Source of the DNA: Cucumis sativus
Taxonomy: Eukaryota > Streptophyta > Magnoliopsida > Cucurbitales > Cucurbitaceae
Reading direction: 5' to 3'
DNA: 64,000 nt
Assembly (NCBI RefSeq): GCF_000004075.3
Contig: NC_026659.2
Span: 2,666,001-2,730,000, forward strand
Below the pieces are notes generated by a model that worked only from the letters and a program-made list of their open reading frames with translations, was not told the DNA's origin and ran no database searches. A program made the translations under genes and the position numbers. Shown here piece after piece: positions 1 through 14,200 of this stretch (its first letter is position 1; each line of letters opens with the position of its first letter).

Positions 1-664
1 TCTGGTGATTGAAGGGCGGCCATTATCTTTTTGGACATTGTATTATATATCCACCATTATCATCTCAGGAATTCTCTTATTTGGAGCATCCCAAGGTCCA
101 GATACTTCGTCTAACTTTCTACAGGGATAATAGATGGACTAGCAAAAAATTGCATATTCATTTACACATCTAACTAAAGCTGATATCTGGTGAAATGATT
201 TTTTAAGCAGATTATGACATGCAACACATGTGAAGGATTGATCCGTTAATGGATTCTGTTAAGGCATCTTGATATATTTGATTCTAACATAGGAAAGGAT
301 TAAGCATTACTTTTCTCCTCATTATAAGTTCACCGTTTTTGGCACAATGGACATGTCTTCAATGTACAAAGTGTCCAGTTAGGAAATGTTAAATCATCAA
401 TTGATAAAAAACCGAAGCTGATAAGTTGTGGTTGATTTAATTATATCAACACTTCCCCTCCCTTTGAAGCTTGAAAATTTGCAGAAGATCTACAAATGAA
501 AATTAATATTAATTGGGAGGAAAGGAAATTATAGGGATTTGAACACATGAGAATGTTAACCAAGTCCAGAAATTGATTCTTGGTTTGAGTTCATATGATT
601 TTTTTTGTCTATCTAGTATTCATATGTTACTCATGAACGTGATAGATTTGATGATTATATTCAG
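1..664 (+). other. Probable ORP intron, no exon seen
   Basis: This stretch lies upstream of the first ORP exon that I can support. It is AT-rich, has stops in all frames, and ends in a usable acceptor (AG at 663-664). I take it as the 3' part of an intron whose upstream exons, including the expected N-terminal PH-domain part of the gene, lie outside the window. I could not identify an exon inside it. Confidence 0.5.
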
Positions 665-3613
665 GCTGCTAGTTTTGAAGGTGAAGCTTCTGGAACAAAT
701 GATGGCGAATTCCAACTTGCAAAACATGATCTTTCCTCTGAAGAACGTGGAAAATATAGTGGTCCTTTCTCTTCTCTTTTCTGCTCTTTATTTGATTGAA
801 ATCTTCTTTTACATGAACCTTCTTTATTCTTTCTCGTCTCAGTTTGTTGTGTGTGGTTGATATAAAGTAATAAACTACATGGCAAAGCTATCAACTAGAT
901 GAAGATTGCATTGGTTAAGATTAAATTATAGTATTCATTTATCTTGAAAGTTATGCTGGTTGAGATTTAAAAAACTTTCGGATCTTGAAGAAGAATAAAA
1001 GAACTTCTAGTTTTTCTTCAACCCTCTCCGATCTCCCTCTCTTACTTTTGGTCCTCTCTTGGTGTAAAGATGCCCCTCTTTCAAAAATTTTGTACGAACA
1101 TTCTTAGGACCAGCCAGAGGAGTTTTTCTTAACCTTTATTTTTTTGGGTATTTCAGCACACAACGGAACTGTTTCTTATAAGAGATTTAAACTTTGCTGG
1201 TCTGTGTTAGCTCTGTTTTTGTTAAAATTTTAAAAAAAGGGTTTGATGTCTGTTGTGATTTTAATGTAAGATGTGATGTTGAAAAATTATGCCAGTTAAG
1301 TTGATAGATGTTGAGTTTACTTGTAAATTATGCATTGGTGACCGTAAAAGTCTGAATTGCGTAGTGTTACAAACTTTGTGGTTATAAACTGAAATCTTGT
1401 TTGATGTGTTGTTATGCTTGAAGAGTTGGTACATTTATTTACTTGTATTTGGTTTGTAGAATGCAGCACCACAGAATCAGATGATATCGAGAAACAAGAG
1501 TTTGAGGAGGTTTCGGACGAAGACGAAGTGTTCTTTTACGATACCAAGGATTCTTTCTCTGAAAATTCTTTCAATGATGAAGTTGATAGCAATGCTGAGA
1601 CAATGCCTGCTAAAATGCGGTTACAGAATAAATATTCACACATTCAAAGGCGAAAACAGCTTCCTGATCCAGTGGAGAAGGAGAAACGAGTCAGCCTTTG
1701 GTCAATGATCAAAGACAACGTGGGAAAAGATCTGACAAGAGTATGCCTCCCTGTTTACTTCAATGAACCGATATCGTCACTGCAGAAATGCTTTGAAGAC
1801 ATGGAGTATTCGTATCTATTAGATCAGGCATACGAGCAAGGAAAGCAGGTGAGCTTTTACAAGAAGATACAAGCTTCTTACATACCTTGCTATGCATGGA
1901 AATGAAATTAGGATTTGGAAACTTGTATTATGGGCAGGGAAATAGTCTACAGAGGATTCTCAATGTTGCAGCATTTGCGGTTTCGGGGTATGCTTCGTCC
2001 GAAGGCAGGCATTGCAAACCATTCAATCCCCTGTTGGGGGAAACTTATGAAGCCGATTTTCCAGAGAAAGGGATTCGGTTCTTCTCTGAGAAGGTGAGTA
2101 AATGGGATGAAAAATTGTACTAGAATATGTGATGAGATAATTGTAAAAGTAATTGGAAAACGAATGTGTATTCATATAGGTGAGCCACCATCCAACTCTG
2201 ATAGCATGCCACTGTGAAGGGAGAGGGTGGAAGTTTTGGGGAGATAGCAACCTTCAGTCCAAATTCTCAGGAAGGTCAATTCAGCTGGACCCTCTTGGAG
2301 TACTCACACTCGAGTTTGATGATGGTGAAATCTTCCAGTGGAGCAAGGTATGTGAATTGATAACGACCATAATTTGTTTTCCTTTTCTTGAGGATAGTTA
2401 TTTACTTGGAAGTTAGCTTTGGAGAAGACGTAGTGCTTCATCTCAAATAGAGAAAATAGATTACTCACTCATAACCCCCTCTGGATTCTTGGACTTTCTT
2501 GATTTCAAAAAATTAATAAGAAAAAAATAAGTTTCTATTTATTTTTTTTGGGTCAAGATGATCATTATTCAGTACACTATGATGTCGAAAATTAATTTTT
2601 GATAGCTGATCAGTATTCATTACATTTTATGATTTCTTTTAGGTAACAACAAATATTTATAATCTCATCCTCGGGAAAGTATATTGTGATCACCATGGAA
2701 CGATGCACATACGTGGTAATAGGGACTATTCTTGCAACCTCAAGTTCAAAGAGCAATCTTTTCTTGACCGAAATCCTCGTCAGGTTTGATCTAGATCATT
2801 GATGGGAGTCCTCACCCTTCTCTTCGTTCTAACGAAGAAACTAACCTTCAATATATACTACATATGTATAGGTTCAAGGGTACGTCAAAGACGTTACCGG
2901 TGAAAAAGTAGCGACATTGTTTGGGAAGTGGGACGACAGCATGTATTACATAAATGGCCATGAGAACATAAATTCAAAGAGTTGTGATGGCACTTTATTG
3001 TGGAAAAGCAGTGAACCCCCACAGAATCTGACTCGATACAACTTGACTTCATTTGCGATCACTTTGAATGAGCTGACACCAGGGCTCAAGGTATAGACAC
3101 ACATGATATGTGTTGAAAAAATCAGTCATTTAGCATATATGAGCATTTGCCTCTACCATATACATACACCCTTCTTTGTGTATCTCTAATTGTTTTGTAT
3201 AGCTTTGTCTGATCCTGGATATTTGATCACGGATTAAGGAGTTGCTCCCTCCCACGGATTCTAGACTCCGACCGGATCAACGACATCTGGAAAATGGCCA
3301 GTATGATAAAGCCAATGCAGAGAAGCTACGGTTAGAACAGAGGCAAAGAATTGTATGTCAAGTTCTTCTTTTGATCTCTTGGGTTTTTCTTCGTTATCCA
3401 CCTCTGCTTTTCTCTTGGTGATTCATTGTAGTTCGTCTATTTCAGTCAAGGAAGTTACAAGAAAATGGTTGGAAGCCGAGATGGTTTCAGAGAGAGGGTG
3501 AAGATGGACCCTTTCGATATGTCGGAGGATATTGGGAAGCAAGGGAAGAGAGTAAATGGGATGATTGCGCAGATATATTTGGGGAGTTGAATGAGGAGGT
3601 TATGGAGAATTAG
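665..3613 (+). CDS. Oxysterol-binding protein-related protein (ORP1/2 type), 3' part
   Basis: Lipid/sterol exchange protein acting at membrane contact sites. Eight exons keep frame: 665-758, 1460-1848, 1938-2093, 2180-2347, 2643-2783, 2872-3090, 3239-3352 and 3446-3613 (TAG). Together they give 482 residues. All introns have GT...AG ends. The first two exons code for an acidic linker ([13 protein letters not shown], then FFYDTKDSF) like that between the PH and lipid-binding domains of plant ORP1/ORP2 proteins. The lipid-binding domain follows: [20 protein letters not shown], then [13 protein letters not shown], then the OSBP signature [13 protein letters not shown] split over exons 3 and 4, then [18 protein letters not shown] and the C-terminal [12 protein letters not shown] and GGYWEAREE blocks. 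The His-His of the phosphoinositide-contacting SHHP motif is intact. Nothing suggests a pseudogene. The PH domain and start codon are outside the window, so this is a partial CDS. Junction 758/1460 is the least certain; it yields [11 protein letters not shown] in frame. Confidence 0.93.
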
Positions 3614-5130
3614 AAGAATGATAATCAGGATTCAGGTCAGTGTTTTCTTTCTTAAAGTTAAGAACGTCATAACAAGATTTCCTTTTGTAAATAGCATGGT
3701 ACAAAATTGTTAAGGCAGATAACTAATAGATGAAATACAAAGGAAGAAGGAAAAAGAAAAAGAAAAAAGGACTGCAATTAACAAAAGTCATAAACCGGGT
3801 TCTAGTAAACAGACCCTTGGTTTACTTTTTCTCGTTCTCAAATTTTCAACCTGCACACTAACATTCTCTTAACTTTGAATTTTCTGGCTCTTTTTGTTTT
3901 GATTTGGAAAAAACAAACTAAAGCATTTGATATCTGCCTTTAATTTCTTATTATTGAAATGTTAAATTACACAGGAATATCCAATAATGATTCTGTTATT
4001 CAAGTCTATAAATCTACCATACACATTCATTTATAAAGTTTTCCAAGTTTATTATTATATTTGGATTAAATTTTAAGTTTTGTGTTTTAACTTTTGAAGT
4101 TTGTCCGAATTTCAAAATGTTTAAAAGGGTCCAAAGAGCTCCTAAACTTTAAATCTAGTATTCAACATATACCTAAAAGTTCAAGATAACGATATAATTT
4201 CTCGTTAGAGGGTAAAAACAAAATTACATTGAAGATAAAAACTCGAGAAAACAAAACCGCTATTAACCATAACATGGGTTGACTTAGTAGTTATTGGAAC
4301 TAAAAGTGAGAGAATTTGGTATGAAAAAGACAGGTTCATCCCTAAGAAATATACCCATACAAGACACGGATGTGACACATACACATTGACGCGTCATAAC
4401 GAAGAAAGTTCAAAATTTATTATTATTCTCATACATATATATAGTTAGTATACTAAAAAAGTTATCAATGACTCTGTGCAACTAGTTTTTAATACACCTA
4501 TTTTGCACTAACAAATGTTTGAAATGTGTCTAATTAATATGTATATGACACAAACAACGCTAGCTGAACTAATGTGTTTATACTTTTTAGATTCAAATTA
4601 TGATGGTTACACATTTAAATTTAAAATCCTTGGAATTTATGTACACATTATATACACTTATACATATATTAAAAATCCTTGGTTATCAAAGAGTTGGTTG
4701 TGAGATTAGTCAAAGGCTCTTAAGTTGGATCAGACATGAGTACAAATAAGAAAATGAAATAGTTGTTAAACATGTTTAAATGTAGGTTTGATGCAACTTT
4801 GCAGATGTAAGGGAGGAATGATAAATGAGGATCCTCGAAACCGATCGATGGAACAATGGGGAGTTGTGGCCGATTGGAATTGAAGAAGATTTATGATCTA
4901 CACAACCTCAGGGAAAGTGATATAGTGATATCTATCTATGGCCATTTTTTGTTGTTGCTTACTTTGAAGGTTTACTATTTGGGATTAGGTCATAGATAGC
5001 TTGACAAGGTGTTGTCGTAATCTCTTCCAAATGTAAAGGGGAGAATAGTTGATGTAGTAATATTGCTTCCTCACTTCTCATCTGAATCTTAATTTTTTCC
5101 CCAAATCCCAATAAACTATTGCTTATTCTT
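3614..5130 (+). other. ORP 3' UTR with probable intron
   Basis: After the stop, a donor-like CAG|GTCAGTG lies at 3633-3640 and an acceptor-like CTTTGCAG ends at 4804. This suggests a 3' UTR intron of about 3636-4804. The last exon would run from 4805 to about 20 bases past the AATAAA at 5110-5115. The putative intron is AT-rich and carries no gene that I can support. Transcript evidence is needed; the intron is inferred from splice-like sequences only. Confidence 0.45.
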
Positions 5131-5207
5131 CTTCTATATCATTCATTTCTTCTGCTTCCAATTAAAAGTAATTAAGCATTGTAATATCTAAGGCACCAAG
5201 CTCTCTT

Positions 5208-5252
5208 TGGAAACTATGGTATTATGCAATGGAAACTATGGTATTATGCAAA
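5208..5252 (+). repeat. 22-bp tandem duplication
   Basis: Two adjacent copies of a 22-bp unit (ggaaactatggtattatgca core). It lies just downstream of the ORP polyadenylation region. Confidence 0.8.
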
Positions 5253-5584
5253 ACTTCTAATTTGGCTACCCGTTTGAACATTCGATTGAACTTTTTGTAC
5301 ATTTGTTGGCTCTAATTTAGACGACACCATCCTCTTTTTGGAAAGGAGTACAGAGGTTAGAGTCTTTTGCACTTTAGCTATATATAATTTAGAAAGTCTA
5401 AAGCTTTCATATTTAACAACTAATATACTTTAGATCAAAAACTCGTTTAAATAGGTTTTTTTTGGTCCATCCTGACTATGATAAAGACCGACAAAAGTTG
5501 TTTTTAATTTTATGTCCCCAATTATATATTTTTATTGTGTCTTAATTATTATTTAGATAAGTATTTTAGAAACCCCATCTTGGT

Positions 5585-6161
5585 TGGCTCAACAACGTTT
5601 TTTTAGAAGGAAATAGTAATTGTAGATGGAGATTCTAGAATGATGGGCTAATTCTATTAATATAGAGATTTGTTACAAAGCAAGAAGGCTAGAGCAAAGC
5701 CTAAAATAGCCTAATCTAACAACGCTTTATAATTAAGAGAAATTAAGCAATGGTCATACTGTTTACAAGTAGTACGTCGGCTAAACCGAACTCCTATCAT
5801 ATTTTCAAGATCTTCCCATAAGTTTACAATAGTTCTAGACTTATCCTTGAAAATTCTATTGCTTCTTTTCATCCACACAGTTCATAGAAGAGCTGCTATT
5901 GGGTTGAACTTATAATATTTTTCCTGTTTGTTTCCTTGAATCTGCCTGAGAACGTGCATAGAGAGTTGATGCTGTCTTTAATAATGTTTCCTCCAATAGT
6001 TTTCAAAAGCTTGTCCCAAAGAGTTGTAGTGACTCTCCAATCCAAGAGGAGGTGGTTAATGTCCTCATTGTTGGAGTAGCAAAGGACACATCTGCTTGGG
6101 CTTAGACATGAGGTTAGGTTAATGTCCTCATTTGTTGTCCCAGGAAAGCTGGCTCAACAAC
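5585..6161 (-). mobile_element. 5'-truncated LINE with 12-bp target-site duplication
   Basis: Perfect 12-bp direct repeats (TGGCTCAACAAC at 5585-5596 and 6150-6161) flank about 553 bp. Read on -, the insert codes for the zinc-binding tail of a plant LINE reverse transcriptase: CVLCYSNNEDINHLLLDW, then TTTLWDKLLKTIGG, with frameshifts further on. On + the left side starts with a run of seven T, which is a short poly-A on the element's own strand. The usual third Cys of the zinc motif is Trp here (LLLDW for LL..C). The element is 5' truncated and defective. Confidence 0.85.
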
Positions 6162-9100
6162 TAATTTAGGCTCTCAAAATATCCTCTCTTTACACATTTT
6201 TTATATTTCATTCAACACATTTTTTACCCACACAAAAAAAGAAGTATTTATCTCAAATCTTGCCTTCACTAAAGATGTTTGGTTTTTGACATGCATCCTC
6301 TTGGCTGTCGTTTATGTAGCTTCAACCTAAACACACATAAATCTCAACCAAGATTCATGCATATTGCCCCTATATGGCTTAAAAGAATTAAATATTGAGA
6401 GACATTATTCTCGTTGAATTCTAATAGTTTTATGTAACTTTTTGTACATTTAATTTGTTTGCTTTTATTCAACATAACTTAGCACATTTGTTTGGTTCAG
6501 TGGCAAATGGAGGAAGAATGAGAAAGAACATGTAGAGGCAATTGAAAGGTTTAATTGTAGATGTTGTAATAAAGTAGGAGGATTTTTCTGGCCAACTATA
6601 TAGAAGAAGTGGAGTAACTTATACTAAGTTTGAGTTAGGAATAAGATGTTTGTTTGAATGTCTCTCCTTTTGTGATTAGTAATAAGTAAGACCTAATTGG
6701 TTATACCTATGTCTTAGATGACACTTTTAAGGTCTAAGTTATCAATGGTAGTGTAGAGCACTCAGAGTATGATACCTTCCTTTTCCAATCCCAATGGCCT
6801 TGAATGCATACCATCATTTTCCTTCCATTTTATTTTAATTAATTCATGAATGCCATATTAGTCTGAGTGACCTTCCTTGAGTCCTTTATATGACAATGTG
6901 GTCCTACTTGAATTGGGTGAAGATGCATATATATGAGTTGTTTTATAGTATAGAGTCAAATCTTTGATGGAAACATGTTAAGAGATTTGGACGATGGTGT
7001 TAACATGGAGAATGTAAATATTAAGGTAGATATTAATGTCAATCATGGTTACTCACTCATCGATCAACATTTGATGACCACAAAGATAAAATCCACATTC
7101 AATAACCATAGTGATAGAGAATTATGAAAAGAGAGTAACCCGGCAATTAACTAACAATGAAACTTGTGTTGATTCTAATACAAGTGATGATCTAGTCACC
7201 AATTGTAGGAAGAGAAAACGCGGGTCACAAGAACCGATCAATGGTCTATTTGGGCTTTGGAAAGATTATGGTTTGGCCAAAAGCCCAAATCTAACCTCCC
7301 CGTCCTTAGCTTCGGCCAATTATAGGGTAAGATAAAGTCGAAGTCGACCTTCTCCATTCGACGAATGAAACTTTCTTTAAGCTATTTTGGGCCTTCAAAA
7401 GATGACGGTTGGGGTTAGTTCAATCCGACCTCCTCAACCTATCACTGGCCAAATCTGAGTCTCAAAATTTAATGAACAACACATGTCAAATTCACACTCT
7501 AACTCATTTAGTTTGGAATATAACCTATTTTATCTAGGTTTTGAAAAATGATCATATTCTAATCCAATCCTCGTCCGACTAAGATAAATCCTACATCAAA
7601 TTCCATAAAAAAATAATACATCATTATGGTTTCCATACATGAGGCAAAGATTTTTTTTTTTTTTTTAATTCTCTTCACACCATAGTTTTTTTATATTTGT
7701 TTCGTTGGTTTTCTCTTTTCTAAATTACAAATTAGGGTGCTTGTAAAAATGCAAAAAAAATTATGATAATAGAGTCCATGTTATTACATTTTCTAAATTA
7801 CAAAAGTAGCAAAATTAAAAGCAGTTATCCTTTTAATAGACGTATGATATCATTAACTACTTGTCATGCACTATATTCGCAAGACAAAAAAAAAAAAGGT
7901 GTTATGCACTGTTTTTTTTCTAAATCTTTTTTTTATTTGATGTAATTTTTCTTACAAAATTTTTCATAGCTGTCACACAAAAATCAAGTACGTTTTTCCT
8001 CCATCAAAAGCATCCATTGTTGTATTAAAAAAATAATAATAAAGAGAGTTAAATCTTGAAATTTGTGAAACCATAAACCATTGTTTATAAAAATTGGAAT
8101 TAAAGAGATGAAACAAACACATAGAAGATTCCATTCACAATCTGTAGTGTTCCCTGTCATTGCTACAAATAATAAGATATCCTATGCATTATTTATGTGC
8201 CATTCATTCTTTCTCTTTAAAATTCAAATCATCATCCAAAATTATATATGTGTTTATTGGTCTGGTCTGTCCATTAATGTAATGTAAGATAGAGGTAATT
8301 TGATTTCAACTTTGCTTCAGATTGGGACACACAACAGCATGGGATTCACAAGATTCCAAAAACAAATTAAATATTATCATTAGTTAATTGCTTAATTTTC
8401 AAAAAAAAATTATACTTAAATAATTATTAATCATATCATCTAAATTATTATTGCACTCAACCTTAATTATAAGACAAGTTTATATAACTAAAAAATAACT
8501 CATCATAAAATTAAACCAAATGTTTATAGTATTCTTCTAAAAAGAAAAAAAAGAATGGGAAGTTTAAACTTTTGTTTATTTGATTTTGACTTTTAATTTT
8601 CTAAAATTAATCCTATGAATACTATTTTTAAAATTTAGAAATATTTTTTTAACGTTTTCAAAGAAAAAAAAGTTAGCCAATTAAAATTTAATCAAATGCT
8701 ACCTAAAAAGTATAAAGATTATCTAACCATGAGTTTGCTCTAATGACTTTTAAAGATCACCCATTTAGTAATAATTTAAAACTTAGAAAATAGGCTTAAT
8801 GGTCATTTAAGATGTAATATCTTAAACCGACACATTTTTTAATATAACTAAATATATTAAAATATTTATAAAATATAATAAAATGTCAAATTCTATCGAT
8901 AATCAAGCACTAATAATAGATAAACAAACAGAAAAAAAGAAACCTAATAGTATAAGTTTAGTTTTATTAACAATTTCAAAAAAAGAATATATATATTATA
9001 TATATAATATATATATATTTTTTTGTTTTAAAACTTGAAATGCCAATCCCCATTTTTATAATTTTTTGCTCAAATTTTCAATTTTGTTCATGAATAATTT

Positions 9101-11253
9101 AATTGATTGAGGGCTAACTGGGTAAGGATGTATACCAATTTCAAATCTCAATACAAAATTTCAAACAAAAATAACAACAAATAAAATAAAAAATATATAT
9201 ATATATATATATATATGAATCTGCCCCTTCTCAAGAGGTGCATTAAAATAGGTAACCCTAGGCAACCAAAGCAGATACTTCTTCCCTGGTTGAAGATTCT
9301 ATCAAAAATTAATATATCCTTAGTTATTATTATGAGATAACTATATTAAATATTATTGTTATAATTATTTATATATGGTTAGATAATTTGAGAGGCAAAG
9401 AGAATGAGATCCACATTATAAGGAATTGCAAATAACTCTCTCTTTCTCCAAAGAATCTCACTTGATTCATGTGGATCTTCCAATTTTGATCTTTTCCATT
9501 TCTACTCATTTCTATGTACATTATAATATTAGAGAATTGCTTTCTTTGTTGATTTCCGAAGGATATTCACATGGCCTCTCATTATTTCGTATGTCTATTC
9601 ATTTCATCTTCAAACTCATAATATATGTTTTCACAACTATAATAATGTACACGTTTTTCCTTGGAAATGAGTTCGATTATCTCCCTCTTTTGTATTTAAT
9701 TTTAAGCTTGGTCTATGAATCTTTCCAGTGGAATCTAATCAATGAAGTTTAAAAATAATCTGATTAATTAACTTCAGTAGAACTACGAGTTTATGGTTAG
9801 TTTAAATAAAAATAAGTCATTTTAAAAAAAAAAATGGTTAATATTTGGTAATGATTCAAAATAACTTTTTGAAACATTTTTAAATTGATAAATTTAATAA
9901 AAAATATAAATAAAAATGATTTTTTTTTTTAAAAAAATATTTTTTCTCTAACCAATTCAAATTTGCATTAGCTTATATGTTTTAAAAAGATATCATAATA
10001 TTTGGTTTTTAACTTTATGTATAACAAAGTAAAGTTAACTTTCTAAATTTTGATTTCATGTTCGAACTTAGGAAATGATTTAGCTTTCCAAAAAAACCAT
10101 ACAAGCCAATGCCCCGAAAACCTAAGGGTTCCTCCGCAAGGTTCGTCCAAGCACTTAAATGAATGGATTGTTTACTAATGTAACACAATGAACAAAAACA
10201 TTTATACACATGAAAAATAATATCAATGATAGATGTTGATAAACATTGGTAAATATTACTACTATCAACCTTTAATTAATAGTTGCCGATAGATATTGAT
10301 AGACTGAAATTCTAAAATTTTGCTATAATTTTAAATATTTTGAACAATTTTGTTAATTAAATTTTTTTTTCAAAATAAGTACATAGTCACTCTAATATGT
10401 AATATAAACATAAAACTAATAGAGTTGTTTTCCTTTCAAAGAAAAAAAAGAGAGGAAAAACTAACTGAGGAAAACTTAATATAATATATGCATAGATACA
10501 CCACTTTAAAACTTATATTTTTTAAATTTTTAAAAAAGAAAACAATTAAAATTAAAGGATTTATTTTAAAAAATAAATAGAAATAACTTACAAACTATTA
10601 AATACTTGTCAAGATGTTATATATTTCTTTTTACAATTTTCCAAATATTATTAAAGCACTTATCAAAATAACTAAATATTTTAATTTGTTATTTTTTCAA
10701 CGAAATAATACATATTACTTAAAAATTTCAAAATATAAAACAATGACCGTAACATAATTAACTTTAAAAGGTGGAATGGAATACAATATGTATTTTAATT
10801 ATAAACAAAGTTAGAATTAGAATCTAGATAGAAGGTTGTTAATTACGATAAATGATTAAATTTGCTATATTCGCCAATTTAAGTTTTTGGATCAATTGAT
10901 GAGGTAAAACGATACTAGAACAAGTTATCTAGAAAAGTTTCTTTTTTTTTTTCATTTAATACATATCCAAATTGGTGAGTCAAAGAAAGGTAATAGAAAG
11001 TAACACCCAAATATTTTTGTATTATATTAGAGAGAACTTCCAAAAGCGATTCTCACTTTTTTCCTTTGGCTTGTTGGTACATCAAAATCAAAACTTTACA
11101 TATATGAACTTTACACATTATTAAAAAGCAAAGGGTACCACCCCATTCAAAAGGGCTTCTAAAACTTGTATGCTTAAAACAAAAAATCCACACACAAATT
11201 AAACAAAGTGAGAAAAAAGTGACAATATTTATATCATGTGTGCATGGGGATTT
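6162..11253. other. Intergenic, no supported gene
   Basis: AT-rich spacer between the LINE copy and the 3' end of the NPF gene. I see (TA)n runs at about 8990-9020 and 9192-9216 and a moderately GC-richer patch at 7090-7600. That patch has a 74-codon open frame (7111-7335) with no recognisable motif. A weak copy of the CTATCA-type inverted-repeat element lies at about 10225-10360. No exon chain, tRNA or conserved protein segment is visible. Confidence 0.6.
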
Positions 11254-14200
11254 TCAATGGACAGTTGGTCCACAGTCCTCCAATTCAATCCCTTCATCAG
11301 CCAACCTCTTTTCCTTGTACACGTACCACTTAGCACAAACCAAAAACACCATCAAATTCAACACACTTAATATTGCCAATAGCCAATAGAAATCGTAAAG
11401 CTTCCCTTCATTGAGATTGTCTGGTATCCATGGCCTCCCATGTTCAGTCACTTTCCCCACAATTGTAACTAGCAATGAGCTAAAGAAAAACCCTAAAGCA
11501 AGTGTGCTTAAAAACAACCCTGTGCTCATTGTCTTCATCCCTTTAGGGCATTCTCTTAAGAAGAAATCCAGTTGTCCCATGTACGTAAACGCCTCGCCTG
11601 CATGGCCAAAACAATTATTTTACATTCTAACTTTTTATATATGTTTTTTCTTAATAATTTACAATGAATTTAAAGAGGATGAGAATTTGTTTTTTTACCT
11701 GATCCTACTAATAAAAACTGCGGGGCCAACCAAAACACGCTCAATGGCACCTCTGCAGTTGGCTTGTATGTCAACCCATTTTCTTCTACCACCTTCAAGC
11801 GTTTTATTTCGGTTAGTGCCGCAGCGACCATGGCTATTATCGATAGAACCAAACCGACCCCCACACGTTGGAGTGGGCTTAGGCCTTGTGGGTTCTTCAA
11901 AATTCTTGATGCTATTGGGATGATGAAACGGTCGTAGATCGGGACTGTTAAGAGAATGCTGGCCACGAAGAAGACAGTGAGGGAGGCAGCCGGAATTTCG
12001 AAGGATTTTCCCATGTGTCGGTTCATTGTGGTGGCTTGTGACACAGAGAATGTTGTCATTTGGGCATAGACTGTCCAAAAAATAATGGTGGTTGCCCAAA
12101 TGGGTAGCATTCTAAGCACTAATTTTACTTCCTCAATGTCTGTTAGGGTTGATATTTTCCACTTGTTTACTACATTGCCAACTACTTCTTCATCCTTGAT
12201 TGCAGCCTTGTCCAAAAATCTATACCAAAAACCAAAATACACTGTATCACTTAACAAAAAATCTATCGACAATAGAGTTCATCACTTATAAATTATATTT
12301 GCAATAGGTTAGAAATCCTAAAAGTATTAAAGGCTCAATGTAATTATCGAATAGTAGAAGTTAATTTCTCATTATTATATATAGAAGGTGATCGTGTGCT
12401 TGGAATTTCACTAATCTTATCCAAAATTGACTAAATGATTATTAGAACTTGAACTAAAGTTCGATTTTTTTAAAAATGAGAGCCAAAAGACATATAAAGA
12501 AGTGCTGAAAGAACCTAAATTAAATATTATGGAAGAGTTCAAAGCACAAGATTTAGTATTAATAAGTAGTAATTAAAAGTTAATGGTTTTTTTTTTCTTG
12601 GAAAAAGAAAGCTAGAGATAGCTCGACAAGCAATGTGAGAATATAAATATTGGAGATAAAGGCCATTTGATTTATTTAGATTGTTTTTCACACAACTTGT
12701 AGAACCAATCAATTGAGTTTTGTATATGAAATATTATACATATGAATATTCATAAAATAGAATAATAATAAAAGAGATAAAAATTGTCGGCTAGGATGTT
12801 TAAATAAGAGTTGGGTGATTGTGTCCTAACTTTTATAATGATTTAATAATGAATAAAATTGTTCCAATTTCTTGTCTATAAATTGAAAAAAACAAATATA
12901 ATAATCTTCAATTATGGCTAACTTCCAAGTGTAGAAAATGTTTTTTGTCTTAAGCTTGGTCTTCTTCCCTGTTGTATTAGGATCTAATTTCATTTTTTTT
13001 AAAGAAAATATATATATTAAAAAGCATATAATTGATGACCAAAAGTAGAATTTGGGATTGGTTTTTCTTGGCCTATGTGGTAGGAATACGTATTGGAAAT
13101 GGCCACAACTATGTAATAATTCACATATTTAATCATTTTAGAAGTGAATGATTTAACTATTTTATCATATCCTTACCGACTATATATATCCTAATATATT
13201 ATTAAGAGAAAGAATCAAACCTTTGACTTTCAAGTTTATAATATATATGTATATGTTTGTTGAACTATGTTTGACACTTCATATCGAGTGAACTCGTAGA
13301 AATATATAAAGTTTCAATTTTTAGAAAAGGGTGTTATTCAATGTTGTTTTTTTAATATTAATTTTCTATATTGAAAATTAATTAAAAAATATTATCATTT
13401 TAATTTTTAATTCTTGATTGAATTGTGTTTGAAAAATGAAAATAATTCAACTAATTAAATGACGAGTGGCACAAACCTAAATTGTTTAGTTCGAGGTAGC
13501 TTCTGCTTCTTCTTTCCAGATCCATCAACAGCATCTTCAATTTGGTACAAGGAAAATGGATCAGAGGGCAAATCCAACTTTCTCTTTCTCCATGCAGCGT
13601 AAAACACGGCGACGATTTGCGTCAATGGGCTACCGACCAATTTCTTGAACCGGTATTTACGAGTACCCAACAAGAAGGCAACCAGTCCCAACACAATGGC
13701 ACAGGCACATATTCCATATCCCCACTGCCTGCCCCAATTGTCTTGAATGTAAACTAGGATTGTCACAGCTCCAAGTGACCCAATGCTAATGATGAAGAAG
13801 AACCAATTGAAGAACTTGGACATCTTCGCTCTCTCCTCTTTGTCCGAGTCATCAAATTGATCGGAACCAAAGCCCGAAACGCTCGACTTGAGGCCGCCAG
13901 TGCCAAGCGCGGTCAAGTATAGAGCTGTGTGGAGAACTGCCAGCTGCTTGCTGTCTGCCATAATGCATGGAGTGGTTGAAACTCCCGGTGAACATTTTGG
14001 CGGTCGGAGACTTGGAATTATGGTGGAGATTGTTAAGATAGTTACACCCTAATTAATAAAAAAAAGTTAGAAAAAATTAAAATATGTTTACCACTTAAAC
14101 CTAAAAATCTTAAAAAATAACACTTTAATCGTCTAATCGATCCAATAAAAGTAGTATAATCTTACAGCTGCTTGAACCGTTGCAAAAATCGAAATCGTCA

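Noticed and set aside
7111-7335. 74-codon open frame with KRKRG basic patch
   Set aside because: No family recognised, no flanking exons; the patch is only slightly GC-richer than its surroundings.
9426-9752. 108-codon open frame on +
   Set aside because: Low-complexity Leu/Ile/Phe/Tyr composition as expected from AT-rich DNA; no motif or splice partners.
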